From: Verrucomicrobiota bacterium
Lineage (GTDB): Bacteria > Verrucomicrobiota > Verrucomicrobiia > Limisphaerales > JADJPG01
Length of the DNA stretch: 34,684 nt
Assembly (NCBI GenBank): GCA_016713365.1
Contig: JADJPG010000061.1
Location: forward strand, 1 to 34,684
Direction of reading: 5' to 3'
Of this stretch, positions 23,628-32,839 are shown in pieces (position 1 is the stretch's first letter; each line of letters opens with the position of its first letter). The position numbers and the translations under genes were made by a program. Under the pieces are notes generated by a model. The model made no database searches. It saw only the letters and a list, made by a program, of their open reading frames with translations, and was not told the origin of the DNA.

Positions 23628-24584
23628 ATGGACTCGCAACCGCCCAAGTATCGCCGCGAATTTTTCAAGAGCCCGCACCATGTGTGGCTCGGGTTGCTCA
23701 CGCTTGGCGCCGGGCTGATCATCGGGGCCGATTACCGAATCGCACTACTGGCGGCGCCGGCGGCGTACGCGCTTGGCTGGGTGTATTTGCCGGACATGGG
23801 ATTCTTCCGTCGCTGGGTGGACCGACGCCGACATTCCGCGCAACAAGCCATCGGGCTGGCAGAGGCGGCGGAGTTTCTCAAGAAGCGGGATGAATTGCTG
23901 GCCAAACTTTCCACTCCGCGTCGCCAGCATTACCACGCGCTGACGGCGGTCTGCCGCGACATCGAGCAGGCGAGTGGCGAGCAATCGATGGCGCCGGGCG
24001 AGCCGCAGTCCGACCCGCGTTTGCGCAAGCTCGACGAGTTGATGTGGACGCATCTCCGCATGCTGACGATTGAGGAGTCGCTGGATCGATTTCTCGAAAC
24101 GGAACGTCGTGACAACGTGCCTGCCTTGCTGCAGGAAGCGGAGGAGGAAGCGGCGGCGTTGTCCGCGGAGCACGACGCGTTGAAGGCGAAGGGGGCGAGC
24201 GCCTCGGTGCTGGAGCCGAAGGAACGATTGCTGGCCTCGCGGCTCGAACGACTCAATGTGCTGCGCAAGCGGGCGGAACGAATTGAGCAAACGCAGGCGA
24301 ATATGCAGCTCGTGATCGCCGAGCAGGAACGGCTCGAGCAGCAGATCAAACTGATTCGCGCGGACGCCATCGCGAGCAAGAACACGGAGACCCTGACGGC
24401 GCGTATCGACGCCACGGTGGAGCATCTCGACCAGACGAACAAGTGGCTGGCTGAGATAGATGAGTTCAAGGATCTGGTCGGTGAGATGCCGGTGACGCCG
24501 GTCCGGCTGGGTTATGAATCGGCTGCGGTCGGTGTACCGCCGCGGCTGCCGAATACGCCCGGGCGGGTGCGTGAGGGAAGGTGA
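23628..24584 (+). CDS. Membrane protein with long coiled coil, partner of the AAA+ ATPase
   Basis: 318 residues from ATG 23628 (MDSQPPKYRREFFKSP). A membrane hairpin lies near the N-terminus: helix about 19-34 (VWLGLLTLGAGLIIGA) and helix about 38-55 (IALLAAPAAYALGWVYL). The rest is cytoplasmic, charged and helical, with strong heptad character (LLQEAEEEAAALSAEHDALKAKG; RLERLNVLRKRAERIEQTQ; VIAEQERLEQQIKLIRAD) at about 130-290. The tail is Pro-rich and basic (PPRLPNTPGRVREGR). No family is recognised. It is 46 bp upstream of the ATPase gene, which has its own strong ribosome-binding site, and the two are probably one operon. A membrane tether or scaffold for the ATPase is the simplest inference. 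Confidence 0.8.
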   Translation: MDSQPPKYRREFFKSPHHVWLGLLTLGAGLIIGADYRIALLAAPAAYALGWVYLPDMGFFRRWVDRRRHSAQQAIGLAEAAEFLKKRDELLAKLSTPRRQHYHALTAVCRDIEQASGEQSMAPGEPQSDPRLRKLDELMWTHLRMLTIEESLDRFLETERRDNVPALLQEAEEEAAALSAEHDALKAKGASASVLEPKERLLASRLERLNVLRKRAERIEQTQANMQLVIAEQERLEQQIKLIRADAIASKNTETLTARIDATVEHLDQTNKWLAEIDEFKDLVGEMPVTPVRLGYESAAVGVPPRLPNTPGRVREGR

Positions 24585-24618
24585 ACCGTGATACGTGATG
24601 CGGTACCCGTGAACATTC

Positions 24619-24625
24619 AGGAGGG
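24619..24625 (+). promoter_or_regulatory. Strong Shine-Dalgarno of the AAA+ gene
   Basis: AGGAGGG lies 5 nt before the ATG at 24631. Most genes in this window show no Shine-Dalgarno sequence, so this strong site stands out and fixes the ATPase start. It suggests the ATPase is made at higher level than, or independently of, the upstream membrane protein. Confidence 0.75.
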
Positions 24626-24630
24626 AAGCG

Positions 24631-26457
24631 ATGAGCAATAAACAAGGGACGGAATCCGAAAAGACGACAGCTAAGGCGAATGAAGGTTCGGAGACAACGC
24701 GGCTGCCGTTGCGCGGCTGGGCGCTCGAGATGGCGCGGCGCTGGAACGGCGGCACCTACTCGCTCTTCGTGCTGCACGGAAATATTTTTGACGTCTTCCC
24801 GGTGCAGAACGGCGCGAAGCTCGGCTACGTGCCGTTGAAGGCGTTCCTCTCGAAGCGGCTGTTTCCCGATCGCGGCTTCCTCTTGTTCTACGACATCGGT
24901 GACGGACTGAGCTTCGGCTCGGCCGACATGCAGAAGCGGTTCTTCGAATGGCTCGCGATTTACGACGAAGTGGAGGGCACCAGTTATCATCAGCACGGAC
25001 CGCCGCGGGAATTCACGAAGCTCGCGCCGTTGCTCCGACGATTCTTCCTGCGCGCGGCGGATGACAAGAAGGAACGTCATGGTGTCACCCTCATCATCGA
25101 TTTTCCGGAGAAGGTGATTCCGGCGACCGAGGAGGCGGGCGCGAGCTGGGATGAACGGATGGCGCTGGTCACGTTGCTGAAGTGGGCGGCGTCGCCGGAG
25201 CTGCGTCAGCTCGACGTCGGCATTGTCCTCGTGACGGAATCCGCGGCGGAACTCCACGCGGACCTTTTGCAGAATCCGCACGTGGCGCAGGTGCGCATTG
25301 ATTTGCCGGATGCGGAGGAGCGCTTGCGCTTCCTGCAATCGGGCTGGGCTGAGCACATGGCGGATGGCAGGGCGGTGAACGAGTGGAGCGATTTGTCGGT
25401 CCCGGATCTCGCGACGCGCACGGCGGGTTTGAATCTCCTACGCGTGCAGCATCTGCTGGCCGAAGCGGTGCGCAATGGCGCGCGCGTGACACCGGAGAAC
25501 GTCGCGGCGAGCAAGAAGCGTTTGATCGAGGAGTTCTGCCAGGGCTTGGTGCGGTTCAAGGATCCGAAGCCGGGCGTGACGCTGGACGCGGTGGCGATTC
25601 ATCACGCGGCGAAAAAGAAGCTGCGCGAGCTGGCGTGGCTGATCAAGAACGGCAAGACGGACGTGCTGGAACGCGGCATTCTCGTGCCGGGTCGCGTCGG
25701 CGTCGGCAAGACGTTCCTCATCGATTGCTTTGCGAGCGAATGTGCGCTGCCGGTGATGGAGGTCGGCGAGTTCCGCTCGAAATGGGTCGGCGACACGGAG
25801 CGCCAGCAGATGCGCATCCTGATGACGATTCGCGCGCTGGGTCCGGTGGTGGTGGTGGTGGACGAGGCAGACGCGGTCTTTGGTGGACGAGATGGCGGCG
25901 GTGACGACAGCGGTGTTTCGAGCCGGGTCTTCGCGGCGTTCGCGGCGCATATTGGTGATTCGAGTTTGCGCGGGCGCGAGCTGTGGGTGGCGATGACGTC
26001 GCGGCCGGACATGCTCGCCATCGACATGAAACGGCAGGGGCGATTCGGTTTGTGCGTGCCGCTCTTTCCCGCGCAAGGGCCGGATGATGTCATCGAGATC
26101 TTCACTGTGCTGGCGCGGATCAAAAAGATCGCGCTGGCGGAAGGCATCATCGCCTACATCCGCACGAAGCTCGGCGAGCTGCCGCTGACGGGCAGCGATG
26201 TGGACGCGATTCTGGTCCGCGCGAAGGAGCGCGCGGTGCTGGCGCTGCGCGACAGCGACGTGCAGGTCGGCGATGTCGAGGAAGCAGTGCAATCGTTCAT
26301 CGATCCGCTCGATCCGGAGCTGCTCGCGTTGCAGGAACTGGCGGCGGTGCTGGCGTGTTCTGATCGGCGTTATCTTCCGGCGCGTTATCAGGACGCGGAT
26401 CGCGCGAAGCTGCTGGAGGAATTCGCGCGGCTGAAGGCGCGGGCAGGGCGGCGGTAG
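24631..26457 (+). CDS. Tandem AAA+ ATPase (Ycf46-like)
   Basis: 608 residues. The N-terminal half (about 25-310) looks like a degenerate AAA+ module without a Walker A: LFVLHGNIFDVF, VTLIIDFPEKVIP at the Walker B place, IVLVTESAAELH, VRIDLPDAEERLRFLQ and a lid-like GLNLLRVQHLLAEAVRNG. The C-terminal half is an active AAA+ domain: Walker A GRVGVGKT (354-361), Walker B VVVVVDEADAVFGG (Asp411/Glu412), sensor TSRPD (about 455) and Arg471 in RQGRF as likely arginine finger. A helical lid (LPLTGSDVDAILVRAKERAVLAL) closes it. This layout matches Ycf46-type proteins, whose substrates are poorly known. It follows the membrane/coiled-coil gene and is followed by a REPIN-like palindrome. Confidence 0.9.
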   Translation: MSNKQGTESEKTTAKANEGSETTRLPLRGWALEMARRWNGGTYSLFVLHGNIFDVFPVQNGAKLGYVPLKAFLSKRLFPDRGFLLFYDIGDGLSFGSADMQKRFFEWLAIYDEVEGTSYHQHGPPREFTKLAPLLRRFFLRAADDKKERHGVTLIIDFPEKVIPATEEAGASWDERMALVTLLKWAASPELRQLDVGIVLVTESAAELHADLLQNPHVAQVRIDLPDAEERLRFLQSGWAEHMADGRAVNEWSDLSVPDLATRTAGLNLLRVQHLLAEAVRNGARVTPENVAASKKRLIEEFCQGLVRFKDPKPGVTLDAVAIHHAAKKKLRELAWLIKNGKTDVLERGILVPGRVGVGKTFLIDCFASECALPVMEVGEFRSKWVGDTERQQMRILMTIRALGPVVVVVDEADAVFGGRDGGGDDSGVSSRVFAAFAAHIGDSSLRGRELWVAMTSRPDMLAIDMKRQGRFGLCVPLFPAQGPDDVIEIFTVLARIKKIALAEGIIAYIRTKLGELPLTGSDVDAILVRAKERAVLALRDSDVQVGDVEEAVQSFIDPLDPELLALQELAAVLACSDRRYLPARYQDADRAKLLEEFARLKARAGRR

Positions 26458-26461
26458 CGGT

Positions 26462-26530
26462 GGAGCGCCGAGCATTGCTCGGCCCGAATCGAGACTATCG
26501 TTAATCGAGCCGAGCAATGCTCGGCGCTCC
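26462..26530. repeat. REPIN-like inverted palindrome doublet
   Basis: Two 22-nt arms (26462-26483 and 26509-26530) are perfect reverse complements across a 25-nt spacer. Each arm is itself a hairpin: GCCGAGCATTGCTCGGC on the left, GCCGAGCAATGCTCGGC on the right (8-bp stems with a single unpaired base), with outer GGAGC/GCTCC. This is the architecture of a REPIN (two REP sequences in inverted order). It lies between two convergent genes and may also block readthrough, though it has no T-run. Confidence 0.85.
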
Positions 26531-26544
26531 GTTGTGTCCTCTCT

Positions 26545-29500
26545 TCACCGGACCTGGATGATGCGGAAGAAGCACTGCTCGTCCGCAGGCGGTGACGACG
26601 GTGTGGGCAGTGGAGGATTCGCAAGCTGTGATGTCGCTCGACATATCGACCCAGTCCGAGGTGAGTCCGGGCTTCATCTGCACGCGATACGTGCTTCCCG
26701 CCGTGGAGAACCAGTTCAAGGTCACGTCATTTCCCGATGCCGCGACGAAGCGCAAGGTGGGCGGGGAAGGGACGGCGCTGCCGAGCGCGATGGGATCCAC
26801 GCGGAACTTGAACTCGCGCACCTCGAGAAACTTGGCTTCGATGCCGTCGTCGTAATAGCGGTTCGTGCCGTTGTCGCTGACGATCTGGAAGACGTTGGTG
26901 GCGGTCCACGGGCCCGGATAAACCTCCACGATCCCTCGGCGTTCAGGCGGCTGGAGATCGGCGGTGTATTCGATTGGCTGATTGGTTGGATTGCCGGTCC
27001 ACGTGAAAAGCCTGAAGTTTCCGGGCGGCGGAGGTTGGTGCCAGCGCGCGGGCGGTCCGGCGATGATGAGGTAATTCGTCCCTTGATAGCCTTCGATGCT
27101 GCGGATGGCGCGTCCGCCGAGGTTCAGCTCGATGGGCGCTCCGAACTGCGCCGAGCCCTGGCCGCTGCGCTTGGTGGGAGCTTGCCGAAGTTCAGCACCG
27201 GAATGACGAGCGCGTTCACGCGGTTGGTGGGAGGAACGAGCGGTGCGCGGAAGGCGATGTAGAGATTGGTCGTGTTGTTCAGGCCCGGCGCCATGGCGAG
27301 GCCTTCGATGTTGAAGCCGGCGCCGGAGCGGTCCTTCGGATCGATGCCTTGGGCTGCACTGTCGGCGAGGCCGTAGTAATTCGCGCCCTTGCCGTGGCGG
27401 TTGCTGGAGTCCCAGGTGACGAGGTCGAACTTCAGGAAGTCGTGCGCGCGGAGCTTGAGCTGCAGGAGTTGGTGCCGGTGCCGGAGATGTCGGTGGCGAA
27501 GAGGCGCGCGCGATTGGTTCGTACCAGGGCGTTGAAGGCGCGAGTGGGAGCCGATCCAGTAGATGCGGTTGCCGACGCGCGTCGAGCCTTCGATGTCGAC
27601 TTCGCGCGGCGTGCCGTCGTCGTAGAAGTCCACAATGTTCAAGAAGGGGTTCATGTCCTTCACGGCGACCGGACCGCCGGAGCGCGTGCGGCTGTAGTAA
27701 CGCAGCACCTGATTTTCATCGTCGCCGATGATCATCCAGTTCGCATCGATGGGAATGGCGGTGGAGGAATCGCTGACGCCGCTGTGCCATTTCGCGCCGA
27801 GTCGACCTTGTTCAGACGCGGCGTAAGCGAGGAAACCACGCCGCGAGTAAACGCCGTCGCTCACGGTGATGGCGATCTCGGAATAACCGACGCCGACGGT
27901 CCCACCGAGAGCCGCCACCGGCCGGGGCGAAGTTCGTCAGCGTGATGTTTGCGTCGGGCACATGACCGCCTGATTCGTGCTGGTGACGGTGACGGTGACG
28001 AGGGAGCGAGCGGCGAATCGTCATCGCTGACGGTGAACGTCACGGTTTCGTTCTCCGAATCACCGATGACACCCGAGAGCGGCGTGAGCGGGTGCGGCGT
28101 GATGGTGGGCGGCTTTTGTTGATCACGCCCGGAGTCATCACGTTGCCGGTTGGGGTGTTGCCGCTGACGTTCTCGGAATCGAAGTTGAGCGAGCTGCCGT
28201 TCGTTCCGGCTAGATCGCCAACAAACCACGACGCTTTTGAGAGTGGTGCGTTGCTGCCGGGGAAACGGCCCGCAGCGTCCGGCGTGAAGTTGCGTTGGGA
28301 AAGGTCAACACCTCCGTAGACTTCGTCGTTGTTTCCGCCGTCGGTCCAGCCGATCGCGTCGACGATGTAAGCCGTGCGCGGGAGGCCTTCGAGCCTGCCG
28401 TTGTCGCCGTTGTCGAGGTCGTCGCCTTCGTCGAGCTCCTCGCGGCAACCGAGGAGCAGAATTGAGCCGCTGCCGTTGTCGAACGCTCCGCCGCTCTCGG
28501 CGAGTTGCGGCGCGAGCAGGACGGTGGTGCCCGGCGAGAAGAGATAGGGATGTCCGGGCGCGGCGACAATGAGCAGACCGTTGGTGCCGATGATCCTGCC
28601 GTTCAGGTCCACGATCGTATCGAGCCGACCTGGTGCGCTGGACGAATTTCCCTGAACGGCGACGAGGAAAAGATTTGTCAGCCGTTTGTTGGCGGGGCCG
28701 CGGATCTCCACGAATTCGTATGGCGCATCTTCACCGGGAGGATTGACCTTCGCTTCGCTGAGCAGGACGACGTTGGTGTCGGTGATGGCGACGTCGACCG
28801 GAAGAATCAACGTCTCCGCCGAGAAACGCGCGTCAGAGCGAATCAGAGACGGCGAGAAATTCGAGCGAAGGAACGAGAAGGTCCGGCGGCGCCATCGTCG
28901 ACGGCGCGCACCATGATCTTCTTTGGCGAAGTGGTGGTAAGGGCGAGCGTGCCGACGGAGCCGTAGGTCTTGCCGTTGTCGGTGCTGATCTGCAGCGGGT
29001 CTTCGGCGGAGATCGTAATCGAGACGGCACCGGTGGCGCGGAGTGAAAGATTGAGCGTGTAGTAATCCTTCGCACCGATCTCCGAGACCTGCGTGTTCGT
29101 GCCCGTCTGCCGCAGGATGACCGACGGTGTAACGGCCGCCTTGAAGTTCGGTCCGCCGATGTGATTCAGTGCGGCCTTGGAGCGGTTCAGCGGAGTGGTG
29201 TTTGTTCCTACGGTGAGTGAAGTGGAGTTCTTGCCAAGAAAGAAGTTCGGCGGCTTGCCGGAAAGATTCGCGCTGGCGACCCAATTCGTCGCGGCCCAAT
29301 CGGTGGTGTTGCCGTTGCGACCGACGTAGCCGGGGGTGAACGGAACGGACACGACGGTGTTGCCGGCTGTGGCTTGGCTGCCGGGCGCGGTGTCGCGACG
29401 GAAGTTGATCTTTCCATAGGCGATGTCGCCGTCGCCATCGCTGTCGAGCACGCCCACGGAATCGAGGATGACCCAGCTGACGACATTGGTGCCATCGAGC

Positions 29501-30050
29501 ACACCGTCGTTATTCGCATCGATGTCATCGCCGACTTCGGGTTCCACGTCGGTTTGGATCAAGAAGAACGTGGCGGAGGCGTTCTCGAGCTCCGTCAGAT
29601 TGTCCTCGCCTTCGTGTTCGAGTGAGCTCGACGAACCGGAGCCCCAGCCGGAGCCGTTGTCCGAGTTCGTTACGCGTGCTGTAAAGGATGGTTTTGTAGC
29701 GATGATTCTTCTGCAAGAGAACGAGGTATCCGTTCTGACCGAGCGAAGTCCGGAGAGGTCGAACCGGTTCTGAATCGTGCCGGGTCGTCATCCTCATCAC
29801 CCTCGACGCCGAGGAGGTAAGTGCCGTCGGGAAGCACGAGGTTTGGCGGGCCGCGCAGCTCGATTACTTCGTTGGTCGTATCGCCGAAGGTTGGCTTGAA
29901 GAGAAGTTCGTTGATGAAAACATTCGTGAGCGACGGGCTGGCTGAGGCAGCAAGTGGACCGAAAAGCAGGGCGAGGCAGAGCAGGGACGATAACTGGATG
30001 GCGCCGCGCAAGACGACGGGACGTGACGGCATGGGTAGCGGGTCCAACAT
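26545..30050 (-). pseudogene. Large secreted lamin-tail/DUF3616 protein, many frameshifts
   Basis: One long leftward gene of about 3.5 kb is spread over all three frames. It begins with a signal peptide (LSSLLCLALLFGPLAASASP) and a lamin-tail-like domain (VFINELLFKPTFGD, NEVIELRGPPN). A Ca-binding-like Asp-rich stretch (GDDIDANNDGVLDG, DSDGDGDIAYGK) and a beta-rich module (YYTLNLSLRATGAVSITIS) follow, then a second lamin-tail domain (EAKVNPPGEDAPYEFVEIRG), Ig/cadherin-like segments (PDANITLTNFAP, YSEIAITVSDGVYS), a DUF3616 domain (NRIYWIGSHSR, ANYYGLADSAAQGID, FNIEGLAMAPG), and a C-terminal beta domain ending CFFRIIQVR at the stop 26545-26547. At least seven frame changes occur, for example near 26590, 27480, 28885 and 29750. 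It is either a decayed surface protein or a badly assembled stretch. Confidence 0.8.
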
Positions 30051-30163
30051 GATTTTGCTCGCTCAAGCTACGGCAAGGCCACGGCGTGGTCAAAGCACGA
30101 AACCCGTGATGTTTGGCGCCGCTGTTTGCTCGCCAGCGTTTGAGCCGGTGTTACGCTGCGCGC

Positions 30164-30889
30164 ATGTCGACGCACTTCAATGAACTCGGCCAGCCGATCG
30201 GGGCTCCGTTGCCCGGCTGGAAAGCGCCACCGGGCCCGCCGGCGGAACCGATGCCGGGACGCCGTTGCCGATTGGAGTCCGCCAATGTGGCGAGTCACGC
30301 GGCGGAGTTGTTCGACGCCTGCGCGAGTGACAAGGCCGGCGCGATGTGGACGTACCTGCCATACGGTCCGTTCGATTCGTTCGCGAGCTTTGAGGACTGG
30401 TTCAAGACACTCGCCGCGGGACCGGACCCGATGCCGTTTGCGATCGTCGATTTGACGACGAATCGCGTTGTCGGACTCGCGGCCTACTTGCGCATTACGC
30501 CGGCGGCGGGTTCGATTGAAGTCGGTCACGTGATTTACTCGCCGCAGCTCCAGCGCGGGACGATCGCCACGGAGGCGATGTATCTGATGATGAAACGCGC
30601 GTTCGAGCTGGGCTACCGTCGCTACGAATGGAAGTGCGATACGTTCAACGCGAAGTCCCGCGCGGCGGCGCAACGGCTCGGGTTTTCGTTCGAAGGCATC
30701 TTCCGGCAGGCCATCGTTTACAAGAATCGCACGCGCGATACGGCGTGGTTCTCGGTGATCGATTCGGAATGGCCGGAGTTGCAGGCGGCGTTTGAGCGTT
30801 GGCTGAACCCGGCGAACTTCGACGAGCGCGGCGAGCAGCGGATGCGTCTCAGCGATCTTACCGCGCCGCTGCTGAAAGCTCGCGGCTGA
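30164..30889 (+). CDS. GNAT family N-acetyltransferase (RimJ/RimL-like)
   Basis: About 241 residues from ATG 30164 (MSTHFNELGQPIG); reading upstream adds a basic, unconserved stretch. The acetyl-CoA fold shows FAIVDLTTNRVVGLAAYLR, IEVGHVIYSPQLQRGTIATEAMYLMM (motif A with the Q/R-G-x-x-x-E-A form of RimL-type enzymes), RYEWKCDTFNAKSRAAAQRLGFSFEG, and FRQAIVYKNRTRDTAWFSVID. Related proteins modify small molecules or protein N-termini; the substrate is unknown. It is the first of a tight rightward run, with the TatD gene 9 nt downstream. Confidence 0.93.
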   Translation: MSTHFNELGQPIGAPLPGWKAPPGPPAEPMPGRRCRLESANVASHAAELFDACASDKAGAMWTYLPYGPFDSFASFEDWFKTLAAGPDPMPFAIVDLTTNRVVGLAAYLRITPAAGSIEVGHVIYSPQLQRGTIATEAMYLMMKRAFELGYRRYEWKCDTFNAKSRAAAQRLGFSFEGIFRQAIVYKNRTRDTAWFSVIDSEWPELQAAFERWLNPANFDERGEQRMRLSDLTAPLLKARG

Positions 30890-30898
30890 TTTCGGAAC

Positions 30899-31711
30899 GT
30901 GCGCCTCTACGACGCTCATAATCATCTGCAAGACTCGCGTCTCGGCCGCGATGTCGAGGCGCTGATCGCGATCGCCCGCGCTGAAGGCGTCGTGCGAATG
31001 GTGGTGAACGGTTCGTGCGAGGAGGATTGGCCGGCGGTGCTGGCGCTGGCGCGACGATTTCCGGAAGTGATTCCGTCGCTCGGGTATCATCCGTGGTATG
31101 TGCAGGAGCGCACGGCGAACTGGCGCGAGGTTCTCACGCGGATGGTTGACGAAGTTCCATCCGCCGTTGGTGAGATCGGGCTGGATCGGTGGATTGAGAA
31201 TTACGATCTGCCGGCGCAGGAGGAAGTGTTCATCTGGCAACTGCGTTTTGCTGCGGAGCGGGATCTGCCGGTGAGCATTCACTGCCTGCAAGCCTGGGGG
31301 CGGATGTTCGAACTGCTGAGGGAGAACCCGCGTCCGGCTTGCGGATTCCTTCTGCATTCATTTGGTGCCCCTCGCGAAATGATCGAGCCGCTCGCGAAGC
31401 TTGGTGCTTACTTCTCGTTGCCCGGCTACTTCGCGCACGCGCGGAAGGAACGTCAGAGGGAAACGTTTCGTCACGTGCCGCCGGAGCGGTTGCTCATCGA
31501 AACCGATGCGCCGGATCAGTTGTTGCCGGAGGAACGGATACGCCATCCCTTGATCGATCCGGCAACGGGCAAGTCGGTTAATCACCCGGCGAATCTGCGC
31601 GCCGTCTACGACTTCGCGGCGGAGTTGCTGGGCGACTCCGTCGAATCCGTCGCGGTTCGCGTGGAGCAAAACTTTCAGCGTCTCTTCCGCCGCTTCTTCG
31701 ACACGCCATGA
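30899..31711 (+). CDS. TatD family metal-dependent hydrolase
   Basis: 270 residues, GTG start at 30899, 9 nt after the acetyltransferase. This amidohydrolase-fold nuclease/hydrolase shows the first metal motif DAHNHL (His7, His9), SLGYHPWY, the Glu in AVGEIGLDRW, His in VSIHCLQAWG, His in FLLHSFGAP and the final Asp in LIETDAPDQLLP. The C-terminal part NHPANLRAVYDFAAELLG corresponds to the usual NEP-like region. Family members cleave DNA 3'-5' or D-aminoacyl-tRNA. The stop overlaps the next start (ATGA), so it is translationally coupled to the DUF1294 gene. Confidence 0.93.
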   Translation: MRLYDAHNHLQDSRLGRDVEALIAIARAEGVVRMVVNGSCEEDWPAVLALARRFPEVIPSLGYHPWYVQERTANWREVLTRMVDEVPSAVGEIGLDRWIENYDLPAQEEVFIWQLRFAAERDLPVSIHCLQAWGRMFELLRENPRPACGFLLHSFGAPREMIEPLAKLGAYFSLPGYFAHARKERQRETFRHVPPERLLIETDAPDQLLPEERIRHPLIDPATGKSVNHPANLRAVYDFAAELLGDSVESVAVRVEQNFQRLFRRFFDTP

Positions 31712-31989
31712 ATACGTTTGATCAATTTCTCATCGCCTGGTTCGGGTTCACGAGCCTGATGGCGTTCGTGCTTTTCGGTTACGACAAGCTCAAGGCGGGA
31801 GGTTCCAGTGACCGGGTTCCGGAGCGGCATCTCATCGTCGTCTCGGCGATGGGCGGTTGGCTGGGCGGATTGCTGGCGATGTTGTTCTTTCGCCACAAGA
31901 CCGTGAAGGTGAGTTTTCAGCTCAAGTTTGCCGTCGCGTTCTTTGTCTGGGCATTTCTCGTTTACGGCTGCTGGATGGCGCGTCGGTAG
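31708..31989 (+). CDS. DUF1294 membrane protein
   Basis: 93 residues with about three transmembrane helices: FLIAWFGFTSLMAFVLFGYD, VVSAMGGWLGGLLAMLFF and FAVAFFVWAFLVYGCWM. Family signatures are the YDKLKA after helix 1, RVPERHL, GGWLGG and FRHKTVKVSF. The function is unknown. It overlaps the TatD gene by four bases and is the end of the GNAT-TatD-DUF1294 run. Confidence 0.9.
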   Translation: MNTFDQFLIAWFGFTSLMAFVLFGYDKLKAGGSSDRVPERHLIVVSAMGGWLGGLLAMLFFRHKTVKVSFQLKFAVAFFVWAFLVYGCWMARR

Positions 31990-32083
31990 GTGACCCCGTC
32001 TGCCTGCGCAGTTTCCCGTAGGCGGAATGGACGTCATGGAAGTTCCCGTTTCAGCCGAAAGCTGGTATACGTCGTAACCGTCT

Positions 32084-32839
32084 ATGACCCGTCCTGAAAC
32101 CGATCCTGTGGAACCGAATGCCCCGGCGCCGCTGGGACAATTCCCCACCACGCATTGGACGCTGGTCACGCGGGTGCGCGAGGGCGGGGAGATTCGACGG
32201 GCCGCGCTGGAAGAGTTGTGCGGGCTTTACTGGTATCCCATCTATGTGTTCCTGCGGCGACGCGGTTATCCCCAGCATGACGCGGAGGATTTGACGCAAG
32301 GATTCTTCGTGAAGTTGCTGGGCGACGAGACGTTCGATGCGGCGCAGGCGGAGAAGGGCCGGCTTCGGACGTTTCTCCTGTCTGCACTGGAACGACATCT
32401 TGCAGATCAGAAGCGTCGTCAAAGTGCGCTGAAGCGCGGCGCCGGTTGGCAGATCATCGCCTTCGAAGAGCTGGATGCCGAGCGACGCTACAATCTGGAA
32501 CCGCTCGACCACCGCGATCCGGAATGGCTTTTCACCCGGGCGTGGACGCAGTTGCTGCTGGAGAGCGTGCGGGAGAAAATGCGCGAGGCTTTCTCGGAAA
32601 CCGGACGCGCCGGGGTGTTCGAAGCGCTGCTGCCGTTCCTCATCATGGACGACGCGCCGCCATCGTATCGCGACGTGGCGGAGAAACTCGATTCCAGCGA
32701 GACAGCCGTGCGACTGCTCGTGTTCCGGATGAGGAGCCGGTTTCGTGAGTTGTTGCGCGAGGAGGTGGCGCGGACGGTCAATGCGCCGGAGGACGTGGAG
32801 GGCGAGTTGGAGTGGATCAAGTCGATGCTCGCGCAATGA
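32084..32839 (+). CDS. ECF-like RNA polymerase sigma factor
   Basis: 251 residues. The N-terminus has the GQFPTTHWTLVTRV motif typical of the sigma factors linked to Ser/Thr kinases in Verrucomicrobiota. Region 2 reads LCGLYWYPIYVFLRRRGYPQHDAEDLTQGFF region, followed by GRLRTFLLSALERHLADQKRR. A long spacer (about 130-185) leads to region 4, PPSYRDVAEKLDSSETAVRLLVFRMRSRFRELL, a helix-turn-helix. The stop overlaps the kinase start (ATGA, 32836-32839), so the two proteins are made in a fixed ratio, and the kinase is the likely regulator. No anti-sigma factor is seen. Confidence 0.93.
   Translation: MTRPETDPVEPNAPAPLGQFPTTHWTLVTRVREGGEIRRAALEELCGLYWYPIYVFLRRRGYPQHDAEDLTQGFFVKLLGDETFDAAQAEKGRLRTFLLSALERHLADQKRRQSALKRGAGWQIIAFEELDAERRYNLEPLDHRDPEWLFTRAWTQLLLESVREKMREAFSETGRAGVFEALLPFLIMDDAPPSYRDVAEKLDSSETAVRLLVFRMRSRFRELLREEVARTVNAPEDVEGELEWIKSMLAQ

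Noticed and set aside
30068..31357. A 429-codon leftward open frame
   Set aside because: Antisense shadow of the GNAT and TatD genes, very Arg-rich, no recognisable domain.
32030..32080. ECF-type promoter (GGAA...CGTC) before the sigma gene
   Set aside because: The two half-sites are about 28 nt apart, too far for a normal ECF promoter.
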